Notes under the pieces: generated by a model
Database searches by the model: none
What the model was told of the DNA's origin: nothing
The model's input: the letters and a program-made list of their open reading frames with translations, nothing else
Position numbers and translations under genes: made by a program
Assembly: GCA_016744295.1 (NCBI GenBank)
Contig: JADGEQ010000055.1
Span: forward strand, 1 to 38,811
DNA from: Desulfobacteraceae bacterium
GTDB taxonomy: Bacteria > Desulfobacterota > Desulfobacteria > Desulfobacterales > Desulfobacteraceae
DNA: 38,811 nt
Reading direction: 5' to 3'
In this document: one piece after another, positions 24,267-31,846 of the stretch
How positions within the stretch are numbered: position 1 is the stretch's first letter
How the letters are laid out: the number at the start of each line of letters is the position of its first letter

Positions 24267-24764
24267 TTATTTTCCAATCTCAAGGGCCTTGGCCACCATG
24301 TCCTTGGTGGAGGACAGGACGGTTACACTGGCTTCATAACTTCTTTTGGCCACCAGCATGTCGGCCATCTCCGTTAAATGATCCACATTGGGCATTTTTA
24401 CATATCCGGTATCTGGATCTGCATCCGGGTGGGCAGGGTTATAAACCAGGGCAAAATCCTCCTGGGACCGGACAATTTCATCCACCCGCACCCCATTCCC
24501 ATTTTCCACCCGTTTATCCGAATCAAATTCAATGGGACTGAACTCAATCCCTGGAAGTTCTTTTTTTGCCTGTTTTTTTTGAATAATGCTTTTAAAAGAA
24601 TCAATGTCATCTCCCTTAAACACCACCATTTTTCGTCTATAGGGGCCGCCTTCTGCAGTTCGGGTGGTATCTACATTGGCAAGATTTTCCGCTATGACAT
24701 TCAGCTTGGTACGGTGGGCAGCCAGGGCAGTGCCACTAATTTTTGCTGCATTCATAAGGTCCAT
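24267..24764 (-). CDS. flgC: flagellar rod protein FlgC
   Basis: 165-residue proximal rod subunit. The N-terminal flagellar rod motif ISGTALAAHRTKLNVIAENLANVDTTRT (about residues 9-36) with GGPYRRKMVVF after it, and the C-terminal helix VDHLTEMADMLVAKRSYEASVTVLSSTKDMVAKALEIGK are typical. It is about 20-30 residues longer than enterobacterial FlgC because of the middle segment around residues 52-85 (DDIDSFKSIIQKKQAKKELPG). It starts three bases after the flgB stop, so the two are co-translated. Confidence 0.96.
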   Translation of the reverse strand: MDLMNAAKISGTALAAHRTKLNVIAENLANVDTTRTAEGGPYRRKMVVFKGDDIDSFKSIIQKKQAKKELPGIEFSPIEFDSDKRVENGNGVRVDEIVRSQEDFALVYNPAHPDADPDTGYVKMPNVDHLTEMADMLVAKRSYEASVTVLSSTKDMVAKALEIGK

Positions 24765-24767
24765 GCT

Positions 24768-25178
24768 TTATTTTCCTCCTTCATCAATGGAATAATTCAA
24801 CATTGTCATTTTCCGCAAAAGCAACTCAGTTGTGGTCTTGTATTTGATATTATTTTCCATCAGATTCAACATTTCCGTATCAATATTTACAGAATCAAGA
24901 TGATAGATATCCACCTCTTCGCTGTTATCACCATTCATTGAGAAGGCGTCTGGACCGTATGGGGACAGGTGTTTTACATGGGTTTTATCCATATAATCGG
25001 GCTCACGATCCCCCATGGCCCGCTTCAATGTTTTCTCAAAATCCAGATCACTGGGTTCATACCCGATGGTATCCATATTGGCGATGTTGCTGGAAATCAA
25101 ATTGTGACGTTTAGCAGATATATCCAGGGACTTGGCAATGACTTGGTGGGGTCGGTTAAAAATTCTTGAATCTGTCAT
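24768..25178 (-). CDS. flgB: flagellar rod protein FlgB
   Basis: 136-residue proximal rod subunit and first gene of the rod/MS-ring/export operon. The N-terminus has the rod motif (LDISAKRHNLISSNIANMDTIGYEPSDLDFEKTL) and the C-terminus the family's LMENNIKYKTTTELLLRKMTMLNYSIDEG. The start was placed at the ATG of MTDSRIF (25178), giving the normal length, with AGAGG just upstream; the longer frame adds 17 non-conserved residues. A sigma-54 promoter lies about 70-85 bases upstream. Confidence 0.94.
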   Translation of the reverse strand: MTDSRIFNRPHQVIAKSLDISAKRHNLISSNIANMDTIGYEPSDLDFEKTLKRAMGDREPDYMDKTHVKHLSPYGPDAFSMNGDNSEEVDIYHLDSVNIDTEMLNLMENNIKYKTTTELLLRKMTMLNYSIDEGGK

Positions 25179-25246
25179 ACTCCTCTTCACTCCCGTTAAA
25201 TATAAACATATAAACCTCTTTAGCAGCACCTTATACCAGAGAGGTT

Positions 25247-25262
25247 TGCAAATTATATGCCT
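25247..25262 (-). promoter_or_regulatory. sigma-54 promoter of the flgB operon
   Basis: On the minus strand AGGCATATAATTTGCA carries GG (25261-25260), ten bases, GC (25249-25248), close to TGGCAC-N5-TTGCA. Transcription would begin near 25236, about 58 bases before the flgB ATG. It sits directly after the stop of the FlrC-like activator at 25273. Confidence 0.65.
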
Positions 25263-25272
25263 AGACTAAAGA

Positions 25273-26628
25273 TCAGAGGTTTTCTTTATATTCGTTGAGT
25301 TTATTTCTTAGGGTTCTGACACTGATACCAAGAATTTTTGCAGCATGGGTCCTGTTGCCCTCGGTATGATCAAGGGTCTTGAATATCATTTGCTGTTCCA
25401 TCTCTCTCAGGGAACCTGAGGCCAGTGCAGAAGGGTCTTCCAGCCCTGTTTCCGGCAGACTTGCCCCCAGGTCCACCCCTTCCAACAACAGATCTTCGGG
25501 TTTGATATTTTCTGAATCCGCCAGAAGAACGGCCCGGTGAATTATATTTTCAAGTTCCCTTACATTTCCGGAAAAAGTGTGGCCGGAGAGAAGAGAACTC
25601 GTCTGGCTTGTCATTCCTTTGACATTCTTTCCGTCAATTTGGCAGTATTTTTTAATAAAATAGCCACACAGGAGGGGAAGATCTCCAATCCGCTCCCTTA
25701 GGGGTGGAATAACCAGGGGAATGGTATTTAGCCGATAATAGAGGTCTTCACGAAAACTTTTGTTTTCAACGGCTTCTTTGGCGTTGCGATTGGTGGTTGC
25801 AATGACCCGGACATCCACTTCCACAGGCTCTGTTCCCCCCACCCGGTCAACCATTTTTTCCTGAATCACCCGTAATAGTTTTGCCTGGAGGTGAAACTGC
25901 ATCTCCGTAATTTCATCCAGAAAAAGGGTTCCGTGGTTGGCCAGTTCAAACTTTCCCAGTTTCCGGGATATAGCGCCTGTGAATGCACCTTTTTCATGGC
26001 CGAACAATTCGCTTTCCAGCAGATTTTCCGGAAGGGCTGCACAATTGATTGCAATGAAAGGCTTGGAATGACGACGGCTTTTTTCATGGAGATATTTGGC
26101 AAACAACTCCTTGCCGGTACCGCTTTCTCCCTGGATCAAAACAGATGCGCTGGAATCAGCAACCCGGGATGCCAACTTCAAAAGAGTTGCCATTCCGGAA
26201 TTTTGGGTAATAATCTCAACCTGTTTTTTTGGGGAGACGGTTTCTTTCGGCTCTTCCGTTTTTCTTGACAAAAGGGCTCTCTTGATGCTCAGCTCTATCT
26301 GGCGAAGGTCAACAGGCTTGATAAGATAATCCATTGCCCCATTTTTCATTAAACTGACGGCATAATCCACCACGGGTTCAGGCGTGATGATGATGGTTTG
26401 ACAATTCAGCTGTTCTGCTGCTATTTTTTTTAACAATTCAATGGCAGAAAAACCAGGAGTGGTATCATCTGCAATAACAATATCCGGTTTGCTTTGGATC
26501 AGGTATTCGAGGGCGGTGGTTCCATCGGGAACTGCATCCACCAAAAACCCCAAATCTTCAAATAACCTGACATAGGCCATCCGTTCCTTGGGATTTTCCA
26601 ATATAATAAAAATTCGGTGTCCGGGCAT
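25273..26628 (-). CDS. FlrC/FleR-like sigma-54 response regulator
   Basis: 451-residue NtrC-type activator. The receiver domain (about residues 4-118) holds an acidic pair IVIADDTTPG around the phosphorylation site and the conserved Lys in LIKPVDL. The AAA+ domain has Walker A GESGTGKE, the GAFTGA loop in full, Walker B GTLFLDEI, and the FREDLYYRL segment. The C-terminus is a Fis-type HTH (GNRTHAAKILGISVRTLRNKLNEY). The frame is open for 35 codons further, but these overlap the upstream gene; the ATG of MPGHRIF at 26628 opens directly into the receiver, though its ribosome site is poor. It lies between the TPR gene and flgB, so it most likely activates the rod/MS-ring operon, as FlrC does. 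The partner kinase is not in the window. Confidence 0.9.
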   Translation of the reverse strand: MPGHRIFIILENPKERMAYVRLFEDLGFLVDAVPDGTTALEYLIQSKPDIVIADDTTPGFSAIELLKKIAAEQLNCQTIIITPEPVVDYAVSLMKNGAMDYLIKPVDLRQIELSIKRALLSRKTEEPKETVSPKKQVEIITQNSGMATLLKLASRVADSSASVLIQGESGTGKELFAKYLHEKSRRHSKPFIAINCAALPENLLESELFGHEKGAFTGAISRKLGKFELANHGTLFLDEITEMQFHLQAKLLRVIQEKMVDRVGGTEPVEVDVRVIATTNRNAKEAVENKSFREDLYYRLNTIPLVIPPLRERIGDLPLLCGYFIKKYCQIDGKNVKGMTSQTSSLLSGHTFSGNVRELENIIHRAVLLADSENIKPEDLLLEGVDLGASLPETGLEDPSALASGSLREMEQQMIFKTLDHTEGNRTHAAKILGISVRTLRNKLNEYKENL

Positions 26629-26666
26629 ATGAAAAGGTTTGTTGCCACCCCTTAAGAAGTTATCAT

Positions 26667-29291
26667 TTATGAATTGATCATTGTTTCTGCCAGTTCCAAG
26701 GTACTCAGACGCTGACGGGCAAGTCGCGCCCACACAGAATCACTATTGGTTGCCACCTGTTCAAAAACCTCTTTTGCTTTTTGGATAATATTACCCTTTT
26801 GATATGCATCCCCGAGCAAGAAACCCAGGTTGGCCTTTGCCCTATCCCCCTCGGAAAAATTCAAGGCCTTTGAAAATGCATCCGCCGCCTGTACATAAGA
26901 TTCCAGGCTCAAGTACGTATTTCCGAGCAACTTGTATGCATCTGCCAGAATATCATAATTTTTACCCGGGGCCGCAGCAAAGTCCTTTACAGCTTGGGCA
27001 CGCAGCTTTGAAGCTGCTTTCAAATCATTCAGCTTCTCATAAATATTGGAATGTCGAATTAAAATTTTCCCTTTCTCCAGATGATCCGATGACAAGGCAT
27101 AGGCCTTCTTAAATTTTTCAACCGATTGCTTGAATAATTTTTTCCCCGAATAGATTTTTCCCATGCGGGTCAAGGCCGTAACACCATGTTTGTTCCTAGG
27201 AAACCGTTTTGAAAAAGCCGAAAATAATTTCAATGCATCATCATCCCTGCCCGACTCATCCATTGTTACCCCCAGCCCAAAAAGCAGTTCAGAAGATCTT
27301 TCAGACCTTTTATACCGTTTGTAAGAAGTAATCAAATGATTAAATGCCTGTTCATGCAAATTTGCCCTTAAATAGGCCATACCCACATGAAATGAAATCT
27401 CCCGGCTTCCCATCTTATCAATTTTGGTATGCTCTGCCTCATATCGATTCAAAATCGATGTATACTCATCTGCCTTTAACTCTTGTTTGAACAGGGCCTC
27501 ATATGCCTGTTGCATTAATTTAACCGCTTCGTAACGCAACCCCCGGGGATGGGTTGACAAGAGGTCTTCGATCTCCTTAATGCATTTATTATATTCTCCA
27601 TTTTTCTGATAAATTTCAGCCAGCCGCATCATGGCAATACGTGCATAGGTATTTTCAGGAAATTTTTCTTTGATCATTTCATAGATATCAATTTTCTCAG
27701 GATCGGTTTTCAGATACCGGGCAATCCCAATGGACGCACTTACATAGCCTTGTGAGTCCGGGAACAGCTCCCTGACAAGCCCATAAATCTTGATCGCTTT
27801 TTCCGAATCATTTTCCATCCCATAGGTATCCCCCACACGGCTCAGCAGAACGTCCCTGTCCGGAATTTCGGGAAACAGGTTTAACACGCGCATAAAATTT
27901 TGCCTTGCAGGGGTGCTCAACCCCAACTCAAAATTGGCAGATGCCATGTTCAGCAGCAATTCCGGTGATTCATACACCTTTTTAACATTTGATTTGACCA
28001 CATAGTTAAACACGGACAGGGAATCAAAGTATTGTCTTTTCTTAAACAATGCTTTTCCATATCCCACCCCGGCATCCGAGATATAATTATTTTCAACCAA
28101 AGACTCAAACACCTGTTTATAATAGCCAAGGGCTTTGTCCACATATCCCTTTTCATCATAGATTCCAGCCAGATGATAATGGACCTCTGGCAATCCCGAA
28201 TATTGCGGATAACCCTGTTTCACAATATTCAAATACCCTTCTGCAGCAGAAGGATTTTTCAAGGCCAGATTAATCATGCCGATGGCGGTATAAGCAAAGG
28301 GAACATAGGTAGATTTAGGAAAGGAGACAAGGGCATCCTGAAACATTTTTTCTGAGGTGAGCAAACTTGTATACTCTTGTTTAGAGATACTTTTATAATA
28401 GGCATAGGCCCTGAGATAATAAACCTGTTCAAGACAGGAAAAATTTTCCTGGGACACATATTGATCCAACAGCCCAAAGGCTTTACCGTACAATTGTTTT
28501 CTGATCATGAGAATGGCATTTTTAATCTGGGCTGATTCACACCCAAAGCGTTCAACCCTCAGATAAAGATCGCTAAGATCACCCTTAAACTCATTTTTCT
28601 CTCTCCTAGGCGGGACATAGACCGGTGCTTCGGCCATGACACTCTTTTCCCCCTTGGGTGTTATGAGATGCTCAGATTTTGGTATTGGTTTGGTAACTTG
28701 CCGGGGTTTGGCAATTTCTTCGATCTTTGGCGATGGGCCGGCCTTTTTTTCTTCCCGCATTACCCGTTGATCTGTCTTTTTGACAGGCTGGATTGGTTTG
28801 GGCGCTTGGGTCTCAATTGTTGCCGCTAACTCTGGTGCCGGTGTTTTGACCGCCCTTGGGTCTTCAAGATTAACCGAAAAACGAACACCAGACTTGTCAA
28901 AACCGGAACTGACAAATTCAAAGGGTAATCGGGCCCTCACCACCGCGGCCACCACGTCACCATCAAGACGCTCAATACTGATGTCAGCAATGGCGGGATT
29001 CTGTTTGCCCAAAATTTCAAAGGCCGGAGAAAGGACTGCATTTTTCAATGCCACCAACAATTCTCTTGTCTCAATTTTGATAACTTTGACGGGCGCTCGC
29101 CCGGTGACAAAAAATTGAATTCTAAGGGGATTATCCAGGATGGCAATTTTTTCTATTCTAATTTTTTGGGCTGCGGCAGTTCCGGGCATGGAAACCAGTA
29201 TAAAAATCAACAGTCCCAAAATCGTCAACAATTGAATCGAGGGGATCGGCCTCTTCAAAAACTTTGAATGTTTAGTGCTTAATTCTCTCAT
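26667..29291 (-). CDS. large exported TPR protein with AMIN-like N-terminal domain
   Basis: 874-residue protein. An N-terminal hydrophobic segment (IQLLTILGLLIFILVSMPGTAAA, about residues 19-41) ending in Ala-x-Ala is a signal peptide, so it is exported. Residues about 42-145 resemble an AMIN-like beta domain (KIRIEKIAILDNPLRIQFFVTG, VRFSVNLEDP), followed by a Pro/Lys-rich linker (about 150-235) and then more than ten TPR-like helical repeats to the end. AMIN domains are known to target proteins to the cell wall, and TPRs hold protein partners, so this may scaffold the flagellar basal body or cell pole. It lies between two sigma-54 activators and begins an operon at its own sigma-54 promoter; the FlrC-like gene starts 38 bases after its stop. 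No named homolog is recognised. Confidence 0.8.
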   Translation of the reverse strand: MRELSTKHSKFLKRPIPSIQLLTILGLLIFILVSMPGTAAAQKIRIEKIAILDNPLRIQFFVTGRAPVKVIKIETRELLVALKNAVLSPAFEILGKQNPAIADISIERLDGDVVAAVVRARLPFEFVSSGFDKSGVRFSVNLEDPRAVKTPAPELAATIETQAPKPIQPVKKTDQRVMREEKKAGPSPKIEEIAKPRQVTKPIPKSEHLITPKGEKSVMAEAPVYVPPRREKNEFKGDLSDLYLRVERFGCESAQIKNAILMIRKQLYGKAFGLLDQYVSQENFSCLEQVYYLRAYAYYKSISKQEYTSLLTSEKMFQDALVSFPKSTYVPFAYTAIGMINLALKNPSAAEGYLNIVKQGYPQYSGLPEVHYHLAGIYDEKGYVDKALGYYKQVFESLVENNYISDAGVGYGKALFKKRQYFDSLSVFNYVVKSNVKKVYESPELLLNMASANFELGLSTPARQNFMRVLNLFPEIPDRDVLLSRVGDTYGMENDSEKAIKIYGLVRELFPDSQGYVSASIGIARYLKTDPEKIDIYEMIKEKFPENTYARIAMMRLAEIYQKNGEYNKCIKEIEDLLSTHPRGLRYEAVKLMQQAYEALFKQELKADEYTSILNRYEAEHTKIDKMGSREISFHVGMAYLRANLHEQAFNHLITSYKRYKRSERSSELLFGLGVTMDESGRDDDALKLFSAFSKRFPRNKHGVTALTRMGKIYSGKKLFKQSVEKFKKAYALSSDHLEKGKILIRHSNIYEKLNDLKAASKLRAQAVKDFAAAPGKNYDILADAYKLLGNTYLSLESYVQAADAFSKALNFSEGDRAKANLGFLLGDAYQKGNIIQKAKEVFEQVATNSDSVWARLARQRLSTLELAETMINS

Positions 29292-29338
29292 AATCTTTTC
29301 TTAGCCCTATGGATTTATATGATTCAGAGAATTGACAA

Positions 29339-29354
29339 AGCAAAGAATATGCCA
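29339..29354 (-). promoter_or_regulatory. sigma-54 promoter of the TPR-flrC operon
   Basis: On the minus strand TGGCATATTCTTTGCT has GG (29353-29352), ten bases, GC (29341-29340), one of the closest fits to consensus in the window. Transcription would start near 29328, about 37 bases before the TPR ATG. The receiver-less activator is encoded just upstream. Confidence 0.75.
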
Positions 29355-29455
29355 CAATAGGTTTCCCATTATTGATTCAGCTCAGAAACCGGCTATTACA
29401 AAGGATATTCATTGAAACAACAATGAGAAGCTGACACCGGGCGAGCAATTGCCCG

Positions 29456-30517
29456 TCAAAAAATTGGCGTTCCCATTTCCGGCTTAATATCCATTTTTTT
29501 TAATTTCTCAACCAGGGTAGTTCGGTTCATTTTAAGCATTTGTGCAGCCTTGGCCTTCACCCATCCGCTCTCATCAAGGGCATGGGAAATAAGGCGCCTT
29601 TGATAAAGCTCCACTGCCTCGTTAAAGCCCATACCACTGTTAAAGACCGAAAAGACAGAGGGTGAGTGGGTAGAATTTGCATTTTTCATACATTCAGGCA
29701 GATCATGAACCTGGATATCAATTTCCTCCACCAAAACCGATACCCGCTCAACCATATTTTCAAGTTCCCGAATATTGCCCGGCCATTCATACTGAAGCAG
29801 CACCTGCCCAGCCGGGTCTGAAAATTGTTTGACCTGATAATCGGTTGTTCGGCGTAATAAATTGTTTTGAAAATAATCCACAAGGGGAAAAATATCCTCC
29901 CTTCGTTCTCTTAGGGGCGGAATATGAATGGGAATGACATTGAGCCTATAATATAAATCTTCTCTGAAACTGCCCTCTTTAATGGCTGCAGCAAGGTCCT
30001 TGTTGGTGGCTGAAATCACCCGGATATCCACACAAATGGTCTGGGTTCCGCCAACCCGTTCAAATTTTCGCTCCTGTATGGCCCGCAATAATTTAACCTG
30101 CAAATCCGGACTCATATCCCCGATTTCATCCAGAAAAATAGTGCCGTGGTCTGCGATTTCAAACCGGCCTATTCTGGAACGATGGGCACCTGTAAATGCC
30201 CCTTTTTCATGGCCAAACAATTCACTTTCAAGCAGTTCGCTTGGGATAGCACCACAATTAATAATCACCATGGGGTCGTTCCGCCGGGCGCTATTCCTAT
30301 GAATGGCTCTCGCAATCAGCTCTTTACCGGTACCGCTTTCTCCGGTAATCAGAACGGAAGAATCCGATTTTGCAACCTTGCGAGCCGTATCCAGAACCTT
30401 AAACAACCCTTTGCTGGAACCTGCAATACCACTTCTGTCAAACTCTTTATTACAAGCACTCTCACCCTTTCCATCAGAAGGGTTGGGTGCTGTGGCCGCC
30501 ATGGGGGCAACGCTCAT
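29456..30517 (-). CDS. receiver-less sigma-54 activator (FlrA/FlgR-like)
   Basis: 353-residue activator with only a short N-terminal stretch (about 30 residues) before the AAA+ domain. Walker A GESGTGKE, the GAFTGA loop, Walker B GTIFLDEI, FREDLYYRL and a C-terminal Fis-type HTH (GWVKAKAAQMLKMNRTTLVEKL) are all intact. It lacks the receiver or FleQ domain usual for such proteins. Its ATG overlaps the stop of cheY in an ATGA (30514-30517), so it is made together with a stand-alone receiver that might control it. It probably drives the sigma-54 promoter just downstream (29339-29354) and heads the flagellar cascade. The stop is followed by a GCCCG stem with no T-run. Confidence 0.88.
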   Translation of the reverse strand: MSVAPMAATAPNPSDGKGESACNKEFDRSGIAGSSKGLFKVLDTARKVAKSDSSVLITGESGTGKELIARAIHRNSARRNDPMVIINCGAIPSELLESELFGHEKGAFTGAHRSRIGRFEIADHGTIFLDEIGDMSPDLQVKLLRAIQERKFERVGGTQTICVDIRVISATNKDLAAAIKEGSFREDLYYRLNVIPIHIPPLRERREDIFPLVDYFQNNLLRRTTDYQVKQFSDPAGQVLLQYEWPGNIRELENMVERVSVLVEEIDIQVHDLPECMKNANSTHSPSVFSVFNSGMGFNEAVELYQRRLISHALDESGWVKAKAAQMLKMNRTTLVEKLKKMDIKPEMGTPIF

Positions 30518-30894
30518 CGTAAAATCTTTTCAAGTTTATCGGAAATAGCCTCTGCCGTAAACGGCTTGACCACATAGTTGGACACTCCTGCCTGAACTGC
30601 TTCAATAACATTCTGCTTCTGGGCCTCTGCCGTTACCATCAAAAACGGTTTTCTTGCATATTTCGAATCGGCACGCACCTTTTTCAAAAGCTCAAGACCC
30701 GTCATTTTAGGCATATTCCAATCAGATATTATTAAATCAATTGCCTGATTTTCCAAGATATCCCAGGCAGTCGTCCCATCATCAGCTTCCACAAGATTTT
30801 TAAAACCAAGTTGTTTTAAAATATTCTTAAGAATACGGCGCATGGTAGCAAAATCGTCAACAATCAGAATCTTGATGGATGTGTCCATTGCCAC
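30514..30894 (-). CDS. cheY: CheY-type stand-alone receiver
   Basis: 126-residue single-domain response regulator with all catalytic residues: Asp13 and Asp14, phosphoacceptor Asp58, Thr88, Tyr107 and Lys110. It would carry phosphate from CheA to the flagellar switch. The GTG at 30894 is chosen because AAGGAGG lies five bases upstream; the ATG two codons later has a poor distance. It is followed by the overlapping receiver-less sigma-54 activator and preceded by CheX, which dephosphorylates CheY-P. It could serve motility, transcription control, or both. Confidence 0.92.
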   Translation of the reverse strand: MAMDTSIKILIVDDFATMRRILKNILKQLGFKNLVEADDGTTAWDILENQAIDLIISDWNMPKMTGLELLKKVRADSKYARKPFLMVTAEAQKQNVIEAVQAGVSNYVVKPFTAEAISDKLEKILR

Positions 30895-30927
30895 ATTTTC
30901 CTCCTTATATGGATTAAAACTGTTTTT

Positions 30928-31389
30928 CTATCTTTCAAAACATACCTCAATCGTAAAATCTCCACCATCGGTATTAAAAGGGATTGCTATTTTGGGTCCG
31001 TCGGAATAATGCCTGATACTGTGATTCCGGCCGGTCACAACAGAAGGAATCGCAGCCCTAAACACCTTGCCAAGTTGTTCCAGTTCCCTTCTTGCCTGCC
31101 CGGAAATCATATTGGTCAATTCTCCCACGGCGTCGGAGATTTCATCGTTCAGAACATCCATGGTTTCACCAAACATATTGGAAACAATGGTCAATATACA
31201 TTTTTCTTCGAAGGTAACCGCTATGGTGCCATTGGCAACCCCGGTCAGCCCAAGAACTCCGGTGACATCCCCAACGGCACGATTATCCTTTTTCACATAT
31301 GGCTTCCCAGCAGTCACCTGAATAAAAGCCATGGTTTCCAGCACACATAATGTTGCATTTATAAAAGGATTGATTAACCTTACATCCAT
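30928..31389 (-). CDS. cheX: CheX-type CheY-P phosphatase
   Basis: 153-residue protein of the CheC/CheX/FliY family. The active-site motif is the Glu and Asn in GELTNMISGQARREL (about residues 89-103), and the surrounding VLGLTGVANGTIAVTFEE and NMFGETMDVLNDEISDAVGE segments fit CheX. It would remove phosphate from CheY and end the signal. It lies 33 bases before cheY on the same strand, which supports the pairing. A missing second helix-motif distinguishes it from CheC. Confidence 0.85.
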   Translation of the reverse strand: MDVRLINPFINATLCVLETMAFIQVTAGKPYVKKDNRAVGDVTGVLGLTGVANGTIAVTFEEKCILTIVSNMFGETMDVLNDEISDAVGELTNMISGQARRELEQLGKVFRAAIPSVVTGRNHSIRHYSDGPKIAIPFNTDGGDFTIEVCFER

Positions 31390-31416
31390 TACACCTAACC
31401 TCCAATGCAGCGAGTA

Positions 31417-31767
31417 TCAATCAGACTCATCCACACGATTATAATGCACTATATTTTTTAAATGCGAATAGGTATCCACATCCATAGAGTCAAAAACAAT
31501 ACCGATGCCTGTATCGGTTTGCCTGACAATTGTCCCGTCTATGGACAATTCAATTTTCTCTACCCCGCCCGTCAAATATATCTTCACAGAACAAAGGGTT
31601 CCCGGTTCGAACCGTTGGTCTGTAGTGACAAAAAGGCCCTTCCGGCTCAAATCCTTTGAATTGCCCTCTAATACTAGTTGATCTTTGGTTTTGAGTACAA
31701 TTTTGATTTCAGTAGCAAAGCCAACTCTGGAATATTTACGCCTGTCGTCATTATTTGAAACATCCAT
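31417..31767 (-). CDS. PilZ-domain c-di-GMP-binding protein
   Basis: 116-residue single-domain protein. The c-di-GMP signature is complete: RRKYSR (about residues 9-14) and DLSRKGLFV (about residues 39-47), with the YSR and SxxG ligands. The beta-barrel that follows (VKIYLTGGVEKIELSIDGTIVRQTDTGIGIVF) is a normal PilZ. Lying between an HD-GYP c-di-GMP phosphodiesterase and cheX/cheY, it probably links cyclic-di-GMP to motor control, as YcgR does, though without the YcgR N-domain. About 80 bases separate it from the phosphodiesterase gene. Confidence 0.9.
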   Translation of the reverse strand: MDVSNNDDRRKYSRVGFATEIKIVLKTKDQLVLEGNSKDLSRKGLFVTTDQRFEPGTLCSVKIYLTGGVEKIELSIDGTIVRQTDTGIGIVFDSMDVDTYSHLKNIVHYNRVDESD

Positions 31768-31846
31768 AGCAGTTTTACTCCGTGTTTAGTATCGTTATAG
31801 GTACCCTCTGGTCAAATTAACACATTTTAATTTCATGGTCCAGCCA

